Source: Microcoleus sp. bin38.metabat.b11b12b14.051
GTDB lineage: Bacteria; Cyanobacteriota; Cyanobacteriia; Cyanobacteriales; Microcoleaceae
NCBI RefSeq assembly: GCF_013299165.1
Contig: NZ_JAAFKD010000002.1
Span: 124,001 to 188,000, forward strand
Direction: 5' to 3'
DNA: 64,000 nucleotides
Part shown: positions 28,621 to 38,120 of the stretch, in pieces
How positions within the stretch are numbered: position 1 is the first letter of the stretch
Layout of the letters: every line of letters begins with the position of its first letter
Notes under the pieces: model-generated
What the model was told of the DNA's origin: nothing
What the model saw: only the letters and a program-made list of their open reading frames with translations
The model's database searches: none
Made by a program: the position numbers and the translations under genes

Positions 28621-29191
28621 CTAGGTTCGTAGTGAGGACTTCAGTCCTCTGTTTTAGAACGACTAAAGTCCTCACTACGAACCTGCTTAGTTCTAGGTTC
28701 GTAGTGAGGACTTCAGTCCTCTGTTTTAGAACGACTAAAGTCCTCACTACGAACCTGTTTAGTTCTAGGTTCGTAGTGAGGACTTCAGTCCTCTGTTTTA
28801 GAACGACTAAAGTCCTCACTACGAACCTGTTTAGTTCTAGGTTCGTAGTGAGGACTTCAGTCCTCTGTTTTAGAACGACTAAAGTCCTCACTACGAACCT
28901 GTTTAGTTCTAGGTTCGTAGTGAGGACTTCAGTCCTCTGTTTTAGAACGACTAAAGTCCTCACTACGAACCTGTTTAGTTCTAGGTTCGTAGTGAGGACT
29001 TCAGTCCTCTGTTTTAGAACGACTAAAGTCCTCACTACGAACCTGTTTAGTTCTAGGTTCGTAGTGAGGACTTCAGTCCTCTGTTTTAGAACGACTAAAG
29101 TCCTCACTACGAACCTGTTTAGTTCTAGGTTCGTAGTGAGGACTTCAGTCCTCTGTTTTAGAACGACTAAAGTCCTCACTACGAACCTGTT
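28621..29191. repeat. Eight tandem copies of a 72-bp self-complementary repeat
   Basis: Units start every 72 bases (28621, 28693, 28765, 28837, 28909, 28981, 29053, 29125). Each holds AGGTTCGTAGTGAGGACTTC and, in inverted form, GTCCTCACTACGAACCT, separated by CAGTCCTCTGTTTTAGAACG. Each unit alone can therefore form a long hairpin. Copies are almost identical, which points to recent expansion. Period 72 keeps both strands open but not coding. Confidence 0.95.
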
Positions 29192-29230
29192 TCAGTTTGC
29201 CAGACATATACCCCTTACCCATTACCAATT

Positions 29231-30199
29231 ATGAAACGTTCAGCCTGCCTAATCTTTAATCCCGTCGCCGGCAACAGCGACCCCGACCAAGACTTAGCGA
29301 CAATTCAAGAACTTTTAGAGCCGTTTATTGACTTAGATATTCGGCTGACAACGCCAGAAATAGACGCCGATAGACTCGCCCACGAAGCAGTTGCTAGAGG
29401 AGTTTCGGAAATTATTGCTTCGGGGGGGGACGGCACATTATCTGCTGTTGCAGGGGCGATTGTCGGTACAAATATCCCTTTAGGAATTATTTCGCGGGGA
29501 ACTGCGAATGCTTTTGCTAATGCTTTGGATATTCCCAATACAATTGAAACCGCTTGCGAAACTATTTTGGGAGGGTTGACGCGGGTGGTGGATGCGGGGA
29601 TGTGCAACGGTAAAATGCCGATGGTTTTGTTGGCTGGCGTGGGTTTTGAGGCGGAAACTGTCGAATTAGCCGATCGCGAAATGAAGAATCGCTGGGGAAT
29701 GCTGGCTTACATTCTCTCGGGAATCAAACAGTTAAACAATTTAGAGAGATTTGAAGCCGAAATCGAAACTGAAGATAAAATTATCACCGTTACTGCTGTG
29801 GCGGTGACAGTGGCAAATGCAGCGCCGCCTACATCCATTTTAGCGCAAGGCCCGGCGGGGATTATTTTCGATGACGGCTTGCTGGACGTGACGCTGGTGG
29901 CGCCTCAAAATAAAGCTGGGGCGATCGCAGCTTCTTATCACCTCTTGCAAACAGCTTTGAGTGGCAATGCTACCGATCGCGATGACATCGGTTATTTGCG
30001 CGCCAAAAAAGTCAAAATTACTGCCAATCCTGCTCAAAAAGTCGTGGTAGACGGGGAAATTGTCGGCATGACTCCGCTTTCTATTGAGTGCATTCCGGGA
30101 GGTTTAACTATTTTCATACCGCGAGTTGAAGAAGAAGTCCCCGTGGAAAAACTCACAGGTTTAGCGGATATTGAAGTTACCATGAAACCTTTAAGTTAA
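29231..30199 (+). CDS. YegS/DagK-family lipid kinase
   Basis: This 322-residue protein opens with LIFNPVAGNSD and has the diacylglycerol-kinase nucleotide motif IIASGGDGTLSAVAGAI near residues 60-76. The C-terminal beta-sandwich with VVVDGEIVGMTPL is typical. Family members phosphorylate diacylglycerol, sphingosine-like or related lipids at the membrane. The length is normal. The start lies 40 bp after the 72-bp repeat array. Confidence 0.9.
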   Translation: MKRSACLIFNPVAGNSDPDQDLATIQELLEPFIDLDIRLTTPEIDADRLAHEAVARGVSEIIASGGDGTLSAVAGAIVGTNIPLGIISRGTANAFANALDIPNTIETACETILGGLTRVVDAGMCNGKMPMVLLAGVGFEAETVELADREMKNRWGMLAYILSGIKQLNNLERFEAEIETEDKIITVTAVAVTVANAAPPTSILAQGPAGIIFDDGLLDVTLVAPQNKAGAIAASYHLLQTALSGNATDRDDIGYLRAKKVKITANPAQKVVVDGEIVGMTPLSIECIPGGLTIFIPRVEEEVPVEKLTGLADIEVTMKPLS

Positions 30200-30260
30200 A
30201 GCTTTCTGCGAGACCAACAATCACATGATATCATGTCCGGTCAAATGACTGTACTAAAAT

Positions 30261-30322
30261 AGGTTTGTAGTGAGGACTTTAGTCCGCTCTTTCATAAGGA
30301 CTAAAGTCCTCACTACAAACCT
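30261..30322. repeat. Single copy of the GTAGTGAGGACT palindrome
   Basis: AGGTTTGTAGTGAGGACTTT (30261-30280) is complemented by AAAGTCCTCACTACAAACCT ending at 30322. It is the same family as the arrays at 9952, 28621 and 51612. Confidence 0.85.
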
Positions 30323-30427
30323 TTTGTATTGCTGGTACCAGTTTATACAAAAAAATTGCGAACAGGAACAAGAAATCTAGGAAGAAACCGGGTTTCTGAG
30401 GTATCGGTGAGTTCTGGACAGAATTAG

Positions 30428-30449
30428 AAAGACCGCGCGGGCGGTCTTT
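30428..30449. terminator. Bidirectional rho-independent terminator
   Basis: AAAGACCGC-GCGG-GCGGTCTTT forms a perfect 9-bp stem and is followed by TATTTTT. It lies between the converging lipid kinase and DUF370 genes and can serve both strands. Confidence 0.85.
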
Positions 30450-30454
30450 TATTT

Positions 30455-30811
30455 TTAAGCGTCTAAGATTTGGCGAATCCGGCGCTCCAAACGTTCGAGA
30501 TCAAGTCCGCCTTCATCGCGGCTAATCCGGCGGACGGTGACGTTGACATTACTCAAATCTGCCAGCAAATCTTGGAGTATTTCCTGTTGTTGGCGGGCTT
30601 GAGTAATTTCGCGCGGTTCCTGCACTAAATCGCGAATAATTGTATCTTCGGCGCGCGAAGCAACGATCGGATCTACTTCGCCGTCTACGTGCACAAAAGT
30701 GCGCCGGCCCGGGCCGCGTTCTTCTTCAATTGGGATTACTGCTGTTACTCGATCGGAACGTACATATTTACCAAATCCGAGGTGGACTAGCACTGATGAT
30801 TGTATTTTCAT
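30455..30811 (-). CDS. DUF370 (RemA-like) domain protein
   Basis: In this 118-residue protein, the N-terminal part LVHLGFGKYVRSDRVTAVIP resembles the DUF370/RemA fold start (VxIGFGNxVxxxRVIAIV). The C-terminal part is helical and charged (LERLERRIRQILDA). RemA is a DNA-binding matrix regulator in Bacillus; whether this cyanobacterial relative binds DNA is unknown. A terminator follows its stop codon. Confidence 0.65.
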   Translation of the reverse strand: MKIQSSVLVHLGFGKYVRSDRVTAVIPIEEERGPGRRTFVHVDGEVDPIVASRAEDTIIRDLVQEPREITQARQQQEILQDLLADLSNVNVTVRRISRDEGGLDLERLERRIRQILDA

Positions 30812-30880
30812 AGATAGGAAGTTTTATTTGTTAGTTATCTATATTTTAACGTATATTTCTCGGTTTTAACAAGATAAGAT

Positions 30881-31362
30881 GGCGGTTAAAATCGATTCTA
30901 TACAAACAAATTCCGCCTCCGCGGAATGAAGATCAGATGGCGGTTGAAACCGCTTCTACATAAACAAATTCCGCCTCCGCGGAATCAAGATAATACGGCG
31001 GTTGAAACCGCTTCTACATAAACAAATTCCGCCTCCGCGGAATCAAGATAATACGGCGGTTGAAACCGCTTCTACATAAACAAATTCCGCCTCCGCGGAA
31101 TCAAGATAATACGGCGGTTGAAACCGCTTCTACATAAACAAATTCCGCCTCCGCGGAATCAAGATAATACGGCGGTTGAAACCGCTTCTACATAAACAAA
31201 TTCCGCCTCCGCGGAATCAAGATAATACGGCGGTTGAAACCGCTTCTACATAAACAAATTCCGCCTCCGCGGAATCAAGATAATAACGTAATTTAATTGC
31301 CAATTCTTCAACCCGCGGAGGCGCGTGAGTTTCTGTATAGAAGTGGTTTCAACCGCCCTGTC
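30881..31362. repeat. Seven tandem copies of a 58-bp repeat plus an inverted copy
   Basis: GGCGGTTGAAACCGCTTCTA occurs at 30939, 30997, 31055, 31113, 31171 and 31229, with a diverged first copy at 30881. Each unit also carries the palindrome TTCCGCCTCCGCGGAA. An opposite-facing relative (GGTTTCAACCGCC) ends at 31362. The 563-bp gap between the DUF370 and ABC transporter genes is almost entirely this array. Confidence 0.95.
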
Positions 31363-31374
31363 TTATCAACTCTA

Positions 31375-33129
31375 TCAACTAAACTGTTGAGCGCAGTAGC
31401 TTGCGTAGCGAGATCCTTTTTCGAGTAATTCCTCGTGCGTCCCCGATTCGACGATTCGACCTTTTTCGAGCACTAAAATACGATCGGCTCTGCGGACAGT
31501 AGTCAACCGATGGGCTATGATAAACACGGTGCGATCGCGCATCAATCTTTCCAGCGCTTCTTGCACTAAACCTTCCGATTCCGAATCCAGCGCCGATGTC
31601 GCTTCATCCAAAATCAGAATTCTGGGAGCGAGCAGCACCGCACGGGCGATCGCAATTCTTTGTTTTTGTCCGCCAGATAAATTGACGCCCCTTTCTCCTA
31701 CCCAAGTTTGATAGCCGTCGGGAAACTCAGTAATGAATTGATGGGCGTTAGCAATTTCCGCAGCTTTCTGCACATCTTTTAGTTCATAATAAGATTGACC
31801 GAAAGCGATATTTTGAGCAATTGTACCCGAAAATAAAATCGTTTCCTGCGGTACAATTCCGATTTGCTTGCGTAGAGTATTTAAGGTGACATCTTGAATA
31901 TCAATACCGTCAATTAAAATTTGTCCGGCTTGCGGATCGTAGAATCTCGGTAGCAAATTTACTAGCGTAGTTTTCCCCGCACCAGATGCGCCTACAAGGG
32001 CGATCATTTCTCCGGGAAGCACCAGCAAACTCATATTTTGCAAAATCTGCACTCCCCCTTGTCCTCCTTGATCCAGGGCGGATTGAGAAGCGTAGGCAAA
32101 ATTAATGTTGCGGTATTCGACTTTACCCGTAACGTGGGGAAGTTCGATCGCCCCCGGCTTTTCTACGACTGCGGGTACAATGGCTAAAAGCTCAAAAATG
32201 CGATCGCTAGAAGCTTCTCCCTGCTTAAAATCGCCGTAATTTGCAGTGGTAATCGCGATCGGATCAATTAACAGCGCTACTCCGGCAATATAACTGATAA
32301 ATTGAGTACCAGTGAGATTTCCTTGAGCAATTTGCCAACCTCCCAGGAAAAACAGCAAAATCACGCTCATCGCTTCCAGAAAGCCAACTACGACGAACTG
32401 AAGTGCTTTTACTCGTTCCGACAAATACTTAGCGCGCCGGTTTTGTTCTGCTTCTTCTCCAAAGCGGGCAATTTCGTAATCTTCAGCTACAAACGCTTTG
32501 ATTAAACGAATGCCGCTAAATACTTCTGTCAGCAAAGCTGATAAATCTGAAATGCGATTTTGACTTTGGCGCGAGTAACTGAGAAGTCTTTCGCCAAACC
32601 AGCCAATTAAGATAGCCATCAGCGGTGCAATAATTAATGCACCCAAGGTTAATTGCCAGTTGAGATAAATCATATATCCCATTACCGCAATTAGCTGCAA
32701 AACACAAGGGATAAACTGATGAAAAAATTTATTTACTACTTCGCCAATCCGGTCAATATCTTCTGTGAGGCGGTAGGATAAGTCTCCGGTTTTGGCAGTT
32801 TCAAAGTAGCCGATATCGAGTTTTTGGAGGTGGGAATAAACTTTTTTGCGGATTTCTAAAGCAATAGTCAAGGCTGCTTTTGCCATTAGCGTATCTTGAC
32901 CGTACTGGGCTGTACCGCGAATCAAAAATATCACTGCGCTGAGTGCCGCAATTTGCCCGAATCCTTGTAAATCTCCTTTTCCTATAAATTTGGCTGTTTC
33001 GCCAACCAGCCACGCAATAATTGGCCAAAATATGGTAAAGACTACGGTACAAGCTAATGCTTTACCGATGGTTTGTTTTTGGGGACGGAGGTAGGGTAGG
33101 ATTTGCCAGTATGTCGATCGAGTTTTCAA
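31375..33129 (-). CDS. ABC transporter, fused membrane and ATP-binding domains
   Basis: This 584-residue half-transporter has six membrane helices in residues about 20-300 and then an ATPase domain with Walker A GASGAGKTT, signature LSGGQKQR, Walker B ILILDEATSAL and the H-loop IIAHRLTT. It is of the MsbA/HlyB exporter type and works as a homodimer. The exported substrate (lipid, drug or peptide) cannot be told from sequence. It is about 5 kb from the cyanobactin locus and on the same strand, but separated by unrelated genes, so no link is claimed. Confidence 0.93.
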   Translation of the reverse strand: MKTRSTYWQILPYLRPQKQTIGKALACTVVFTIFWPIIAWLVGETAKFIGKGDLQGFGQIAALSAVIFLIRGTAQYGQDTLMAKAALTIALEIRKKVYSHLQKLDIGYFETAKTGDLSYRLTEDIDRIGEVVNKFFHQFIPCVLQLIAVMGYMIYLNWQLTLGALIIAPLMAILIGWFGERLLSYSRQSQNRISDLSALLTEVFSGIRLIKAFVAEDYEIARFGEEAEQNRRAKYLSERVKALQFVVVGFLEAMSVILLFFLGGWQIAQGNLTGTQFISYIAGVALLIDPIAITTANYGDFKQGEASSDRIFELLAIVPAVVEKPGAIELPHVTGKVEYRNINFAYASQSALDQGGQGGVQILQNMSLLVLPGEMIALVGASGAGKTTLVNLLPRFYDPQAGQILIDGIDIQDVTLNTLRKQIGIVPQETILFSGTIAQNIAFGQSYYELKDVQKAAEIANAHQFITEFPDGYQTWVGERGVNLSGGQKQRIAIARAVLLAPRILILDEATSALDSESEGLVQEALERLMRDRTVFIIAHRLTTVRRADRILVLEKGRIVESGTHEELLEKGSRYASYCAQQFS

Positions 33130-33210
33130 GATATTTGACTCCTGCGAGTTCTGCTTCTACAGATATCTGAGCCAAAATATGATAGCAGCGATCGGCTAAA
33201 CACTCGACAA

Positions 33211-33693
33211 TCACTCCTGAGCATCTGCATGAGTAGCCTGCACCTTAGCCCCCGCCACAACTGCGCCCCGAAAGGCGGCCGACTCTCCAGGTGCAAGAGT
33301 AGCTGGTTGAGCGTCGATAAACCCATTGTCAATTAAATTGCCTAACTCGTCCAAAACTTGATAATTGACTTTGACATTCTTGATTGTTTTACAGCCTTGA
33401 TTGAACACTTTACCGCTGAAAAAATTGCCGTCATAATTTGCTTGAGCAATTGATACTTTTGCCGCCATGTTTGCACCACTAACACAAGTTTGGGAAGTTT
33501 CAGGATCTGGCGGTTTTTCGCACAGTTTGCCCAAGTCTACGGTTTTGCCGTCGGGGGTTTTCATGTAGCAAAACGGCTCGTCAACTGGTAAGTTTTGAGC
33601 CTTCGTCTTTGTAGAGTCTGCCAGCAAAGTGCTAGCGGAGATTGATGAGATTAGCAATGTTGATAAGGTTGCTGTTAAATGTAAAATTTTCAT
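33211..33693 (-). CDS. Secreted FxLYD-domain protein
   Basis: The start at 33693 (MKILHLTATLSTLLIS) gives a clear signal peptide ending near ASTLLADS; the longer frame upstream is repeat DNA. The 160-residue protein has SGKVFNQGCKTIKNVKVNYQ and a LAPGESAAFRG block typical of FxLYD extracellular beta-sandwich domains. Four cysteines may form disulfides. Its role is unknown. Confidence 0.75.
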   Translation of the reverse strand: MKILHLTATLSTLLISSISASTLLADSTKTKAQNLPVDEPFCYMKTPDGKTVDLGKLCEKPPDPETSQTCVSGANMAAKVSIAQANYDGNFFSGKVFNQGCKTIKNVKVNYQVLDELGNLIDNGFIDAQPATLAPGESAAFRGAVVAGAKVQATHADAQE

Positions 33694-33734
33694 GTTGTTA
33701 TTTCGCAGTTTTATGAGATTAATTATGCCTTTTG

Positions 33735-33930
33735 CAAGGATAGCAGGGAACAGGCAAGATGCCTGTTCCACAACAATATTTTTTTCTTGGAAAGAATAGC
33801 TTGGGATGGGCAAGATGCCTGTTCCACAATAATATTTCTTCTTGGGGAGAATAGCTTGGGATGGGCAAGATGCCTGTTCCACAATAATATTTTTTTCGGT
33901 GGAACGGGCATCTTGCCTGTTCCAGAAGTT
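33735..33930. repeat. Tandem palindromic GGCAAGATGCCTGTTCCAC repeats
   Basis: Three direct units of 60-65 bp with GGGCAAGATGCCTGTTCCAC and AATAATATTTTTTTC are followed by one inverted copy (GGGCATCTTGCCTGTTCC). The same family is seen near 55394-55425. No gene lies in 33931-34123 apart from the Uma2 leader. Confidence 0.85.
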
Positions 33931-34123
33931 GATTTAAAAGACTTGTGCAAGATATCTTTTGTACGACAAAATCTACGCAATATTTAAAATTTGCTAAGTT
34001 AAAGCGCATCTAATTTAAACAATTATGTTTGTCTAAACTTTTGTGGGGCGTTGTTCTGAGCAGGGCCAGAAAATTACCTTAATGTATGTTATAATAAGAC
34101 ATCAAACTTTAGAAAGTAAAGTC

Positions 34124-34879
34124 ATGGTCGCGACTCAAGATAACCCAAAACAAAAAACGGTAGCAATGACCGTAACTTGGGAGAAGTTGCCAGACGACTT
34201 CCAATTAGAAGAAAAACCAGTGGAGAATACAGGTCAACCGCTAATTGCCGGAGCGCTGCGAGAAATCTTAGAACTGAAAGGATTAATCGGGCCGCTAATG
34301 CTGATTGCTAGCAATTTTGGCATTTGCGCTACTGTCAACGGCGAGTTAGTCATCAAAGCACCCGATTGGGTTTATATACCTTCGGTACTCCCCGTAGAAT
34401 CGAGAAGAGACCGCAAAAGCTATACCCCAAACTTGGAAGGAGAAATCCCCAGCATTGTCATGGAGTTTTTGTCGGAAACAGACGGTGAGGAATATTCGAT
34501 TAGACGTACTTTCCCTCCAGGAAAGTGGTTTTTTTACGAACAAATTCTGCAATTGCCAACTTACATAATTTTTGATCCAGAAAGTGGATTGCTGGAAGTG
34601 TATCGCTTGCAAAATGGCAATTACGAATTAGAATTTCCTGATGAGGAAGGCCGTCATTGGATGGCAGATTTTAATTTGTATTTGGGAACTTGGCGGGGGG
34701 AGAAAGAACAGCGTACAGGTTATTGGTTGCGCTGGTGGGATGAAGCAGGAAATCTGCTATTGTGGGGTGTAGAACAGATCGCAGCAGAACGCGATCGCGC
34801 CGATCGCGAACGGGAACGAGCCGATCGCCTAGCTGAATATTTGCGTGCCCAGGGAATTAACCCGGATGAGATTATCTGA
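34124..34879 (+). CDS. Uma2-family (DUF820) putative restriction endonuclease
   Basis: The start at 34124 (MVATQDNPKQKT) is chosen over 34043 because family members start just before such a segment. The 251-residue protein has the PD-(D/E)XK-like core: KAPDWVYIP, then IVMEFLSETDGEEYS, and YEQILQLPTYIIFDPESG. The C-terminus is a charged coiled coil (AERDRADRERERADRLAEYL). A TATAAT box at 34090-34095 may be its -10 element. Cyanobacteria carry dozens of these; a role in mobile DNA is often assumed and unproven. Confidence 0.85.
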   Translation: MVATQDNPKQKTVAMTVTWEKLPDDFQLEEKPVENTGQPLIAGALREILELKGLIGPLMLIASNFGICATVNGELVIKAPDWVYIPSVLPVESRRDRKSYTPNLEGEIPSIVMEFLSETDGEEYSIRRTFPPGKWFFYEQILQLPTYIIFDPESGLLEVYRLQNGNYELEFPDEEGRHWMADFNLYLGTWRGEKEQRTGYWLRWWDEAGNLLLWGVEQIAAERDRADRERERADRLAEYLRAQGINPDEII

Positions 34880-35037
34880 TAAGTTGTACCCAATACGATC
34901 GCTGGTTTAACTGGTTCCAAGGCAGAGCCTTAGAATCCATATCAGGGAGGAAGATCCTCGGCTGAAAAAGAGGAGGCAGAGCCTCCGGATCTACGTTACC
35001 GGGCGAGCGCGAAAGTAACGAGTCGCACGAGTTGCGA

Positions 35038-35072
35038 GTAGATAATTTCGCAGTAATTGCGAAATTATCTAC
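35038..35072. repeat. Perfect 14-bp hairpin next to the amine oxidase stop codon
   Basis: GTAGATAATTTCGC (35038-35051) is complemented at 35059-35072, two bases from the end of the oxidase gene. It has no T tract, so it is more likely part of a repeat element spanning about 34930-35072 (with GGCAGAGCCTCC) than a terminator. GGAGGCAGAGCCTCC recurs at 52246-52260. Confidence 0.65.
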
Positions 35073-35073
35073 A

Positions 35074-36771
35074 TTATCTAAGACTCGGATTCCTATTCTC
35101 TAAATTCCGAGAACCCGGAACTTTGCGGCTGGGACGGCGCTGGTTTAAACTGCTCGCAGTGCGATCGTTCAAAACACTAGCAGGAGGTGTCACACCCAAA
35201 TCTTTCAAAATTTCCAAAGCCGCCCTTTGTCCAGTTTCGCAACCGCCTTCCATGTAACCTTGATTTTCCAGCGAAGTGTGTTCCCCGGCAAAATAAATGT
35301 TTCTAAGTCTTTGGCCTTCGACGCCGTGCATTTGCGTCCACTGTCCGACTAAATAACAGGAATAAGAACCTTTAGAATAGCGTTCTCCCTGCCAAAAAGC
35401 TCGGACGGCTTTGCCGGTTCTCAAGTTTCTGACACCGGGAAAAACTCTTTCAAATTGTCCTAAGAATTTTTGTGCTTGATCTTCGGGAGTTCCGGCGCCG
35501 ATCGCCAAACCTTGCTTTCCTCCTGTAAAATCAGTAACTAAACCGTTAGCAGTACGAAGGAAAGGCGTAGCTTCCCAGGTATTTTGGAATCCTAAATCTG
35601 TATAAACAGAAGCAGTCGATCGATAAACTTCTCGCCAAATGCGGCTGCGGTAGCCTGTAATTAACTTAGAATTAGTACCGTAGCCCAACTGCTGGATCGC
35701 CCTCAGCTTTGGTTGGGGCAAAGGTACGTTAATTTTAACATCTCGCAAAGTGCTGAACGGCAAAGTTAACAAAACTCGCTCGTAGGTGCGATCGATCGCG
35801 CTTTGTCCCGATCGCAAACTTACCCGATAGCGTCCGTCAGATAACAGAGTAATCGCTTCCAAAACCGTTCCCGTCTCGATCGAACCAGACAATCGATCAG
35901 CTAAGCGGTTGACAATTTGACTGTTACCGCCATCAATTTGATAGCGCTCGTCGCTGTTACCGAACAATTCAAAACTGCCAGCTTCAGCACCGATTAAAAA
36001 CAGCAGATTTAACGCCGACTGTTCCTCAGGATCTCGGCCGTATTCCGTCGTATAAGCAATACGCAGCAACTGCCGGACAATCGTGCTAGTCTCAGCTTGG
36101 TCTAGATATTGAGCCAGCGAAAGATAGTCCAATCTTTCCGCTGCTTCTGTAAAATCTAGATAACTAATATTATCTCCAACTGCCTGCAAATCAGCATTAA
36201 TTTTAGCGGCTAGCGGCGCAAAATCTGCGATTAATTGCTGCTGAGAAAATCGGCGCCCTTGAAAGAAAAAAGTATCCGGTACGAATCCGGTGTGTACGGC
36301 TGGTAAGTCGATCGCCCGCAAACCCAATTGCGTCGCCAGCGAAATCAAAGTAGTGTGGCCACTGTCAATAAATTCTGCCCCCAATTCCACCGGAATCAGC
36401 GTTCCAGCCGCGTTGGGAAGCGTGCGAATCCGCCCCCCCACGCGGTTGTTTGCCTCAATCACATCAGCGCCCACGCCCGCTTGACGCAAGCGATAAGCCG
36501 CAGTCAAACCCGCAATTCCCGCACCCACAACCAAAATGGGCGATCGTCCGCGCTGCTGAGCAAAAGCTCCTTCCCGGGTAAAAGTCGCAGCAGCCACAGC
36601 CCCCGCCGCAGCCAAACCCCCGTGCAGCAACTGGCGCCGAGATATGGGAGAATTGGGAGTGCGATCGTCGAGCATCCCGAGCAATTCATCAGCCGGAATG
36701 CCAGTTTCCCTTGACTTTTGGGCAATACTAGCAGCGCGGCGCAGCATTGCCATCAGTGCAGATTTAGCCAT
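35074..36771 (-). CDS. FAD-dependent amine oxidase, probably Tat-exported
   Basis: This 565-residue protein has a twin-arginine-like motif SRRQLLHGGLAAAGAVAAA near residues 44-62, after an unusually long N-terminal region. The FAD dinucleotide motif is VVGAGIAGLTAAYRLRQAG, followed by the GG motif NRVGGRIRT. The C-terminal NIYFAGEHTS and GYMEGGCETGQRAA blocks are those of flavin monoamine or L-amino-acid oxidases. It would oxidise an amine or amino acid and release H2O2 and ammonia. The substrate is not predictable. Confidence 0.9.
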   Translation of the reverse strand: MAKSALMAMLRRAASIAQKSRETGIPADELLGMLDDRTPNSPISRRQLLHGGLAAAGAVAAATFTREGAFAQQRGRSPILVVGAGIAGLTAAYRLRQAGVGADVIEANNRVGGRIRTLPNAAGTLIPVELGAEFIDSGHTTLISLATQLGLRAIDLPAVHTGFVPDTFFFQGRRFSQQQLIADFAPLAAKINADLQAVGDNISYLDFTEAAERLDYLSLAQYLDQAETSTIVRQLLRIAYTTEYGRDPEEQSALNLLFLIGAEAGSFELFGNSDERYQIDGGNSQIVNRLADRLSGSIETGTVLEAITLLSDGRYRVSLRSGQSAIDRTYERVLLTLPFSTLRDVKINVPLPQPKLRAIQQLGYGTNSKLITGYRSRIWREVYRSTASVYTDLGFQNTWEATPFLRTANGLVTDFTGGKQGLAIGAGTPEDQAQKFLGQFERVFPGVRNLRTGKAVRAFWQGERYSKGSYSCYLVGQWTQMHGVEGQRLRNIYFAGEHTSLENQGYMEGGCETGQRAALEILKDLGVTPPASVLNDRTASSLNQRRPSRKVPGSRNLENRNPSLR

Positions 36772-36871
36772 AATTGAGACCCTCTCACAAAAAAATTGAT
36801 GTAAACTGGATTCTCGATCGAATGTGATTGTGCACTTTCCAGATTAAAGTACAAAGAGATTTTTTTTAATA

Positions 36872-37783
36872 ATGCTAACCCTCAGAACACTGTTCGACAG
36901 CAAATTTTATCTCGAAAACAACCCAGATGTCGCCGTAGCACTTGCCAGAGGCACAGTATCCAGCGCCTTCGATCACTACCGAAAAATTGGTAAATTTGAA
37001 AATCGCAACCCCAATGCCCTGTTTGACGCCAGCTATTATTTAGACACCAACACAGATGTAGCGGTATCAGCAAAACTCAACGGTTTTTCAGGCGCCGATC
37101 ACTTTATCAGATTCGGTCAATTTGAACGGCGGAACCCCAACCCTTTCTTCGATGTTGGCTTCTATCTCACAAACAATCCAGACGTTCAGACAGCAGTCCA
37201 AACAAATCAATTTACCGCATTTGAACACTACTTTAAAGTTGGTCAATTTGAAAACCGCAAACCCAGCCTTTTCTTCGATCCCAGCTTTTATATAGAAAAA
37301 TATCCGCTGGTAGCAGCAGCAATCACCAGCGGCGCAGTCACAAGTGCGATCGACCACTACATTCAATTCGGCGAAGTAGAAGGACTGCTGAGCACACTCC
37401 CCGCTCCCGCTGATAATTTAAACGCAGCAAAACCCCTCGGCATTCTCACAGACAGTCTGAATGCGAGCGATTCTGTAGGGGCGGCCGGGGCCACCGATAT
37501 TTACAGTTTCATCCTCAATACTCCGAGTCTTTTCAGTGCAACTGTTGACGGTTTGAGCGCAAATGTTGAAGTAGAATTAATTCAGGATCTCAACGGCAAC
37601 GGCGCTGTTGGTTCCGACGATATTATTGCTTCATCTAACAATTTAGGGACAGCTTCAGAAAAACTTGTCAGCAATGGGGCTTTGCCTGCGGGGACATATT
37701 TCGTCCGCGTTTCTCAATTTCAAGGCGATACAGATTACAGCTTGACATTGCTATCCGCTCCTTCTCCCACGCCGCTTGTATGA
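36872..37783 (+). CDS. Repeat protein with four FDxxFYLxxNPDV units and a PPC-like domain
   Basis: This 303-residue protein has four 40-45-residue repeats in 8-175, each with F-D-x-x-(F/Y)-Y-L-x-x-N-x-D-V and then HY-x-x-(I/V)-G-(K/Q)-F-E-x-R. Residues about 185-300 look like a bacterial pre-peptidase C-terminal or jelly-roll domain (DSVGAAGATDIYSFIL; LPAGTYFVRVSQFQGDTDYS). There is no signal peptide, though such repeats occur in secreted cyanobacterial and calcium-binding proteins. The function is unknown. Confidence 0.75.
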   Translation: MLTLRTLFDSKFYLENNPDVAVALARGTVSSAFDHYRKIGKFENRNPNALFDASYYLDTNTDVAVSAKLNGFSGADHFIRFGQFERRNPNPFFDVGFYLTNNPDVQTAVQTNQFTAFEHYFKVGQFENRKPSLFFDPSFYIEKYPLVAAAITSGAVTSAIDHYIQFGEVEGLLSTLPAPADNLNAAKPLGILTDSLNASDSVGAAGATDIYSFILNTPSLFSATVDGLSANVEVELIQDLNGNGAVGSDDIIASSNNLGTASEKLVSNGALPAGTYFVRVSQFQGDTDYSLTLLSAPSPTPLV

Positions 37784-37910
37784 TAGGATGGTTTACAGTC
37801 GAAGGCAGCCGTAGCTGAAGGTGGAAGATATTCTGACGAATCAAATAAAATTTTTGAATTCAATAATTCTTCTGGTTGGTCTAGTAACAGTTAAAGGATA
37901 GGGCATAACG

Positions 37911-38045
37911 CAATACGGTTCACTTAAGACTCTTATACTCGGAGATCCCCCTCGCATCCCCCGAATCGTTGCGGGGAGTTTAAGAGCATTGTTCCCCCCT
38001 TTTTAAGGGGGGTTAGGGGGGATCGGTCTTATCTGAACTGTATTG
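37911..38045. mobile_element. MITE-like element downstream of the macrocyclase gene
   Basis: CAATACGGTTCACTTAAG (37911-37928) and CTTATCTGAACTGTATTG (38028-38045) are imperfect inverted ends. The interior contains CCCCCTTTTTAAGGGGGG. A relative with matching ends lies at 40340-40442 on the other side of the gene. The rest of the 37784-38120 gap shows nothing else. Confidence 0.65.
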
Positions 38046-38120
38046 GGGCATAACGACGTGGATGCGATCGCCCTTAAGAGCGATCGCCCATTTAACCAGT
38101 AGACAAAAACCAGGGAGTAA

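Noticed and set aside
28621..29191. CRISPR array
   Set aside because: Units are directly adjacent with no variable spacers, and no cas gene is nearby.
28445..29234. Long open frames on both strands over the 72-bp array
   Set aside because: Same artefact: the repeat period is a multiple of three.
31375..33129. ABC exporter as the cyanobactin transporter
   Set aside because: It is 5 kb from the locus with several unrelated genes and repeats between; nothing in its sequence (for example a C39 peptidase domain) points to peptide export.
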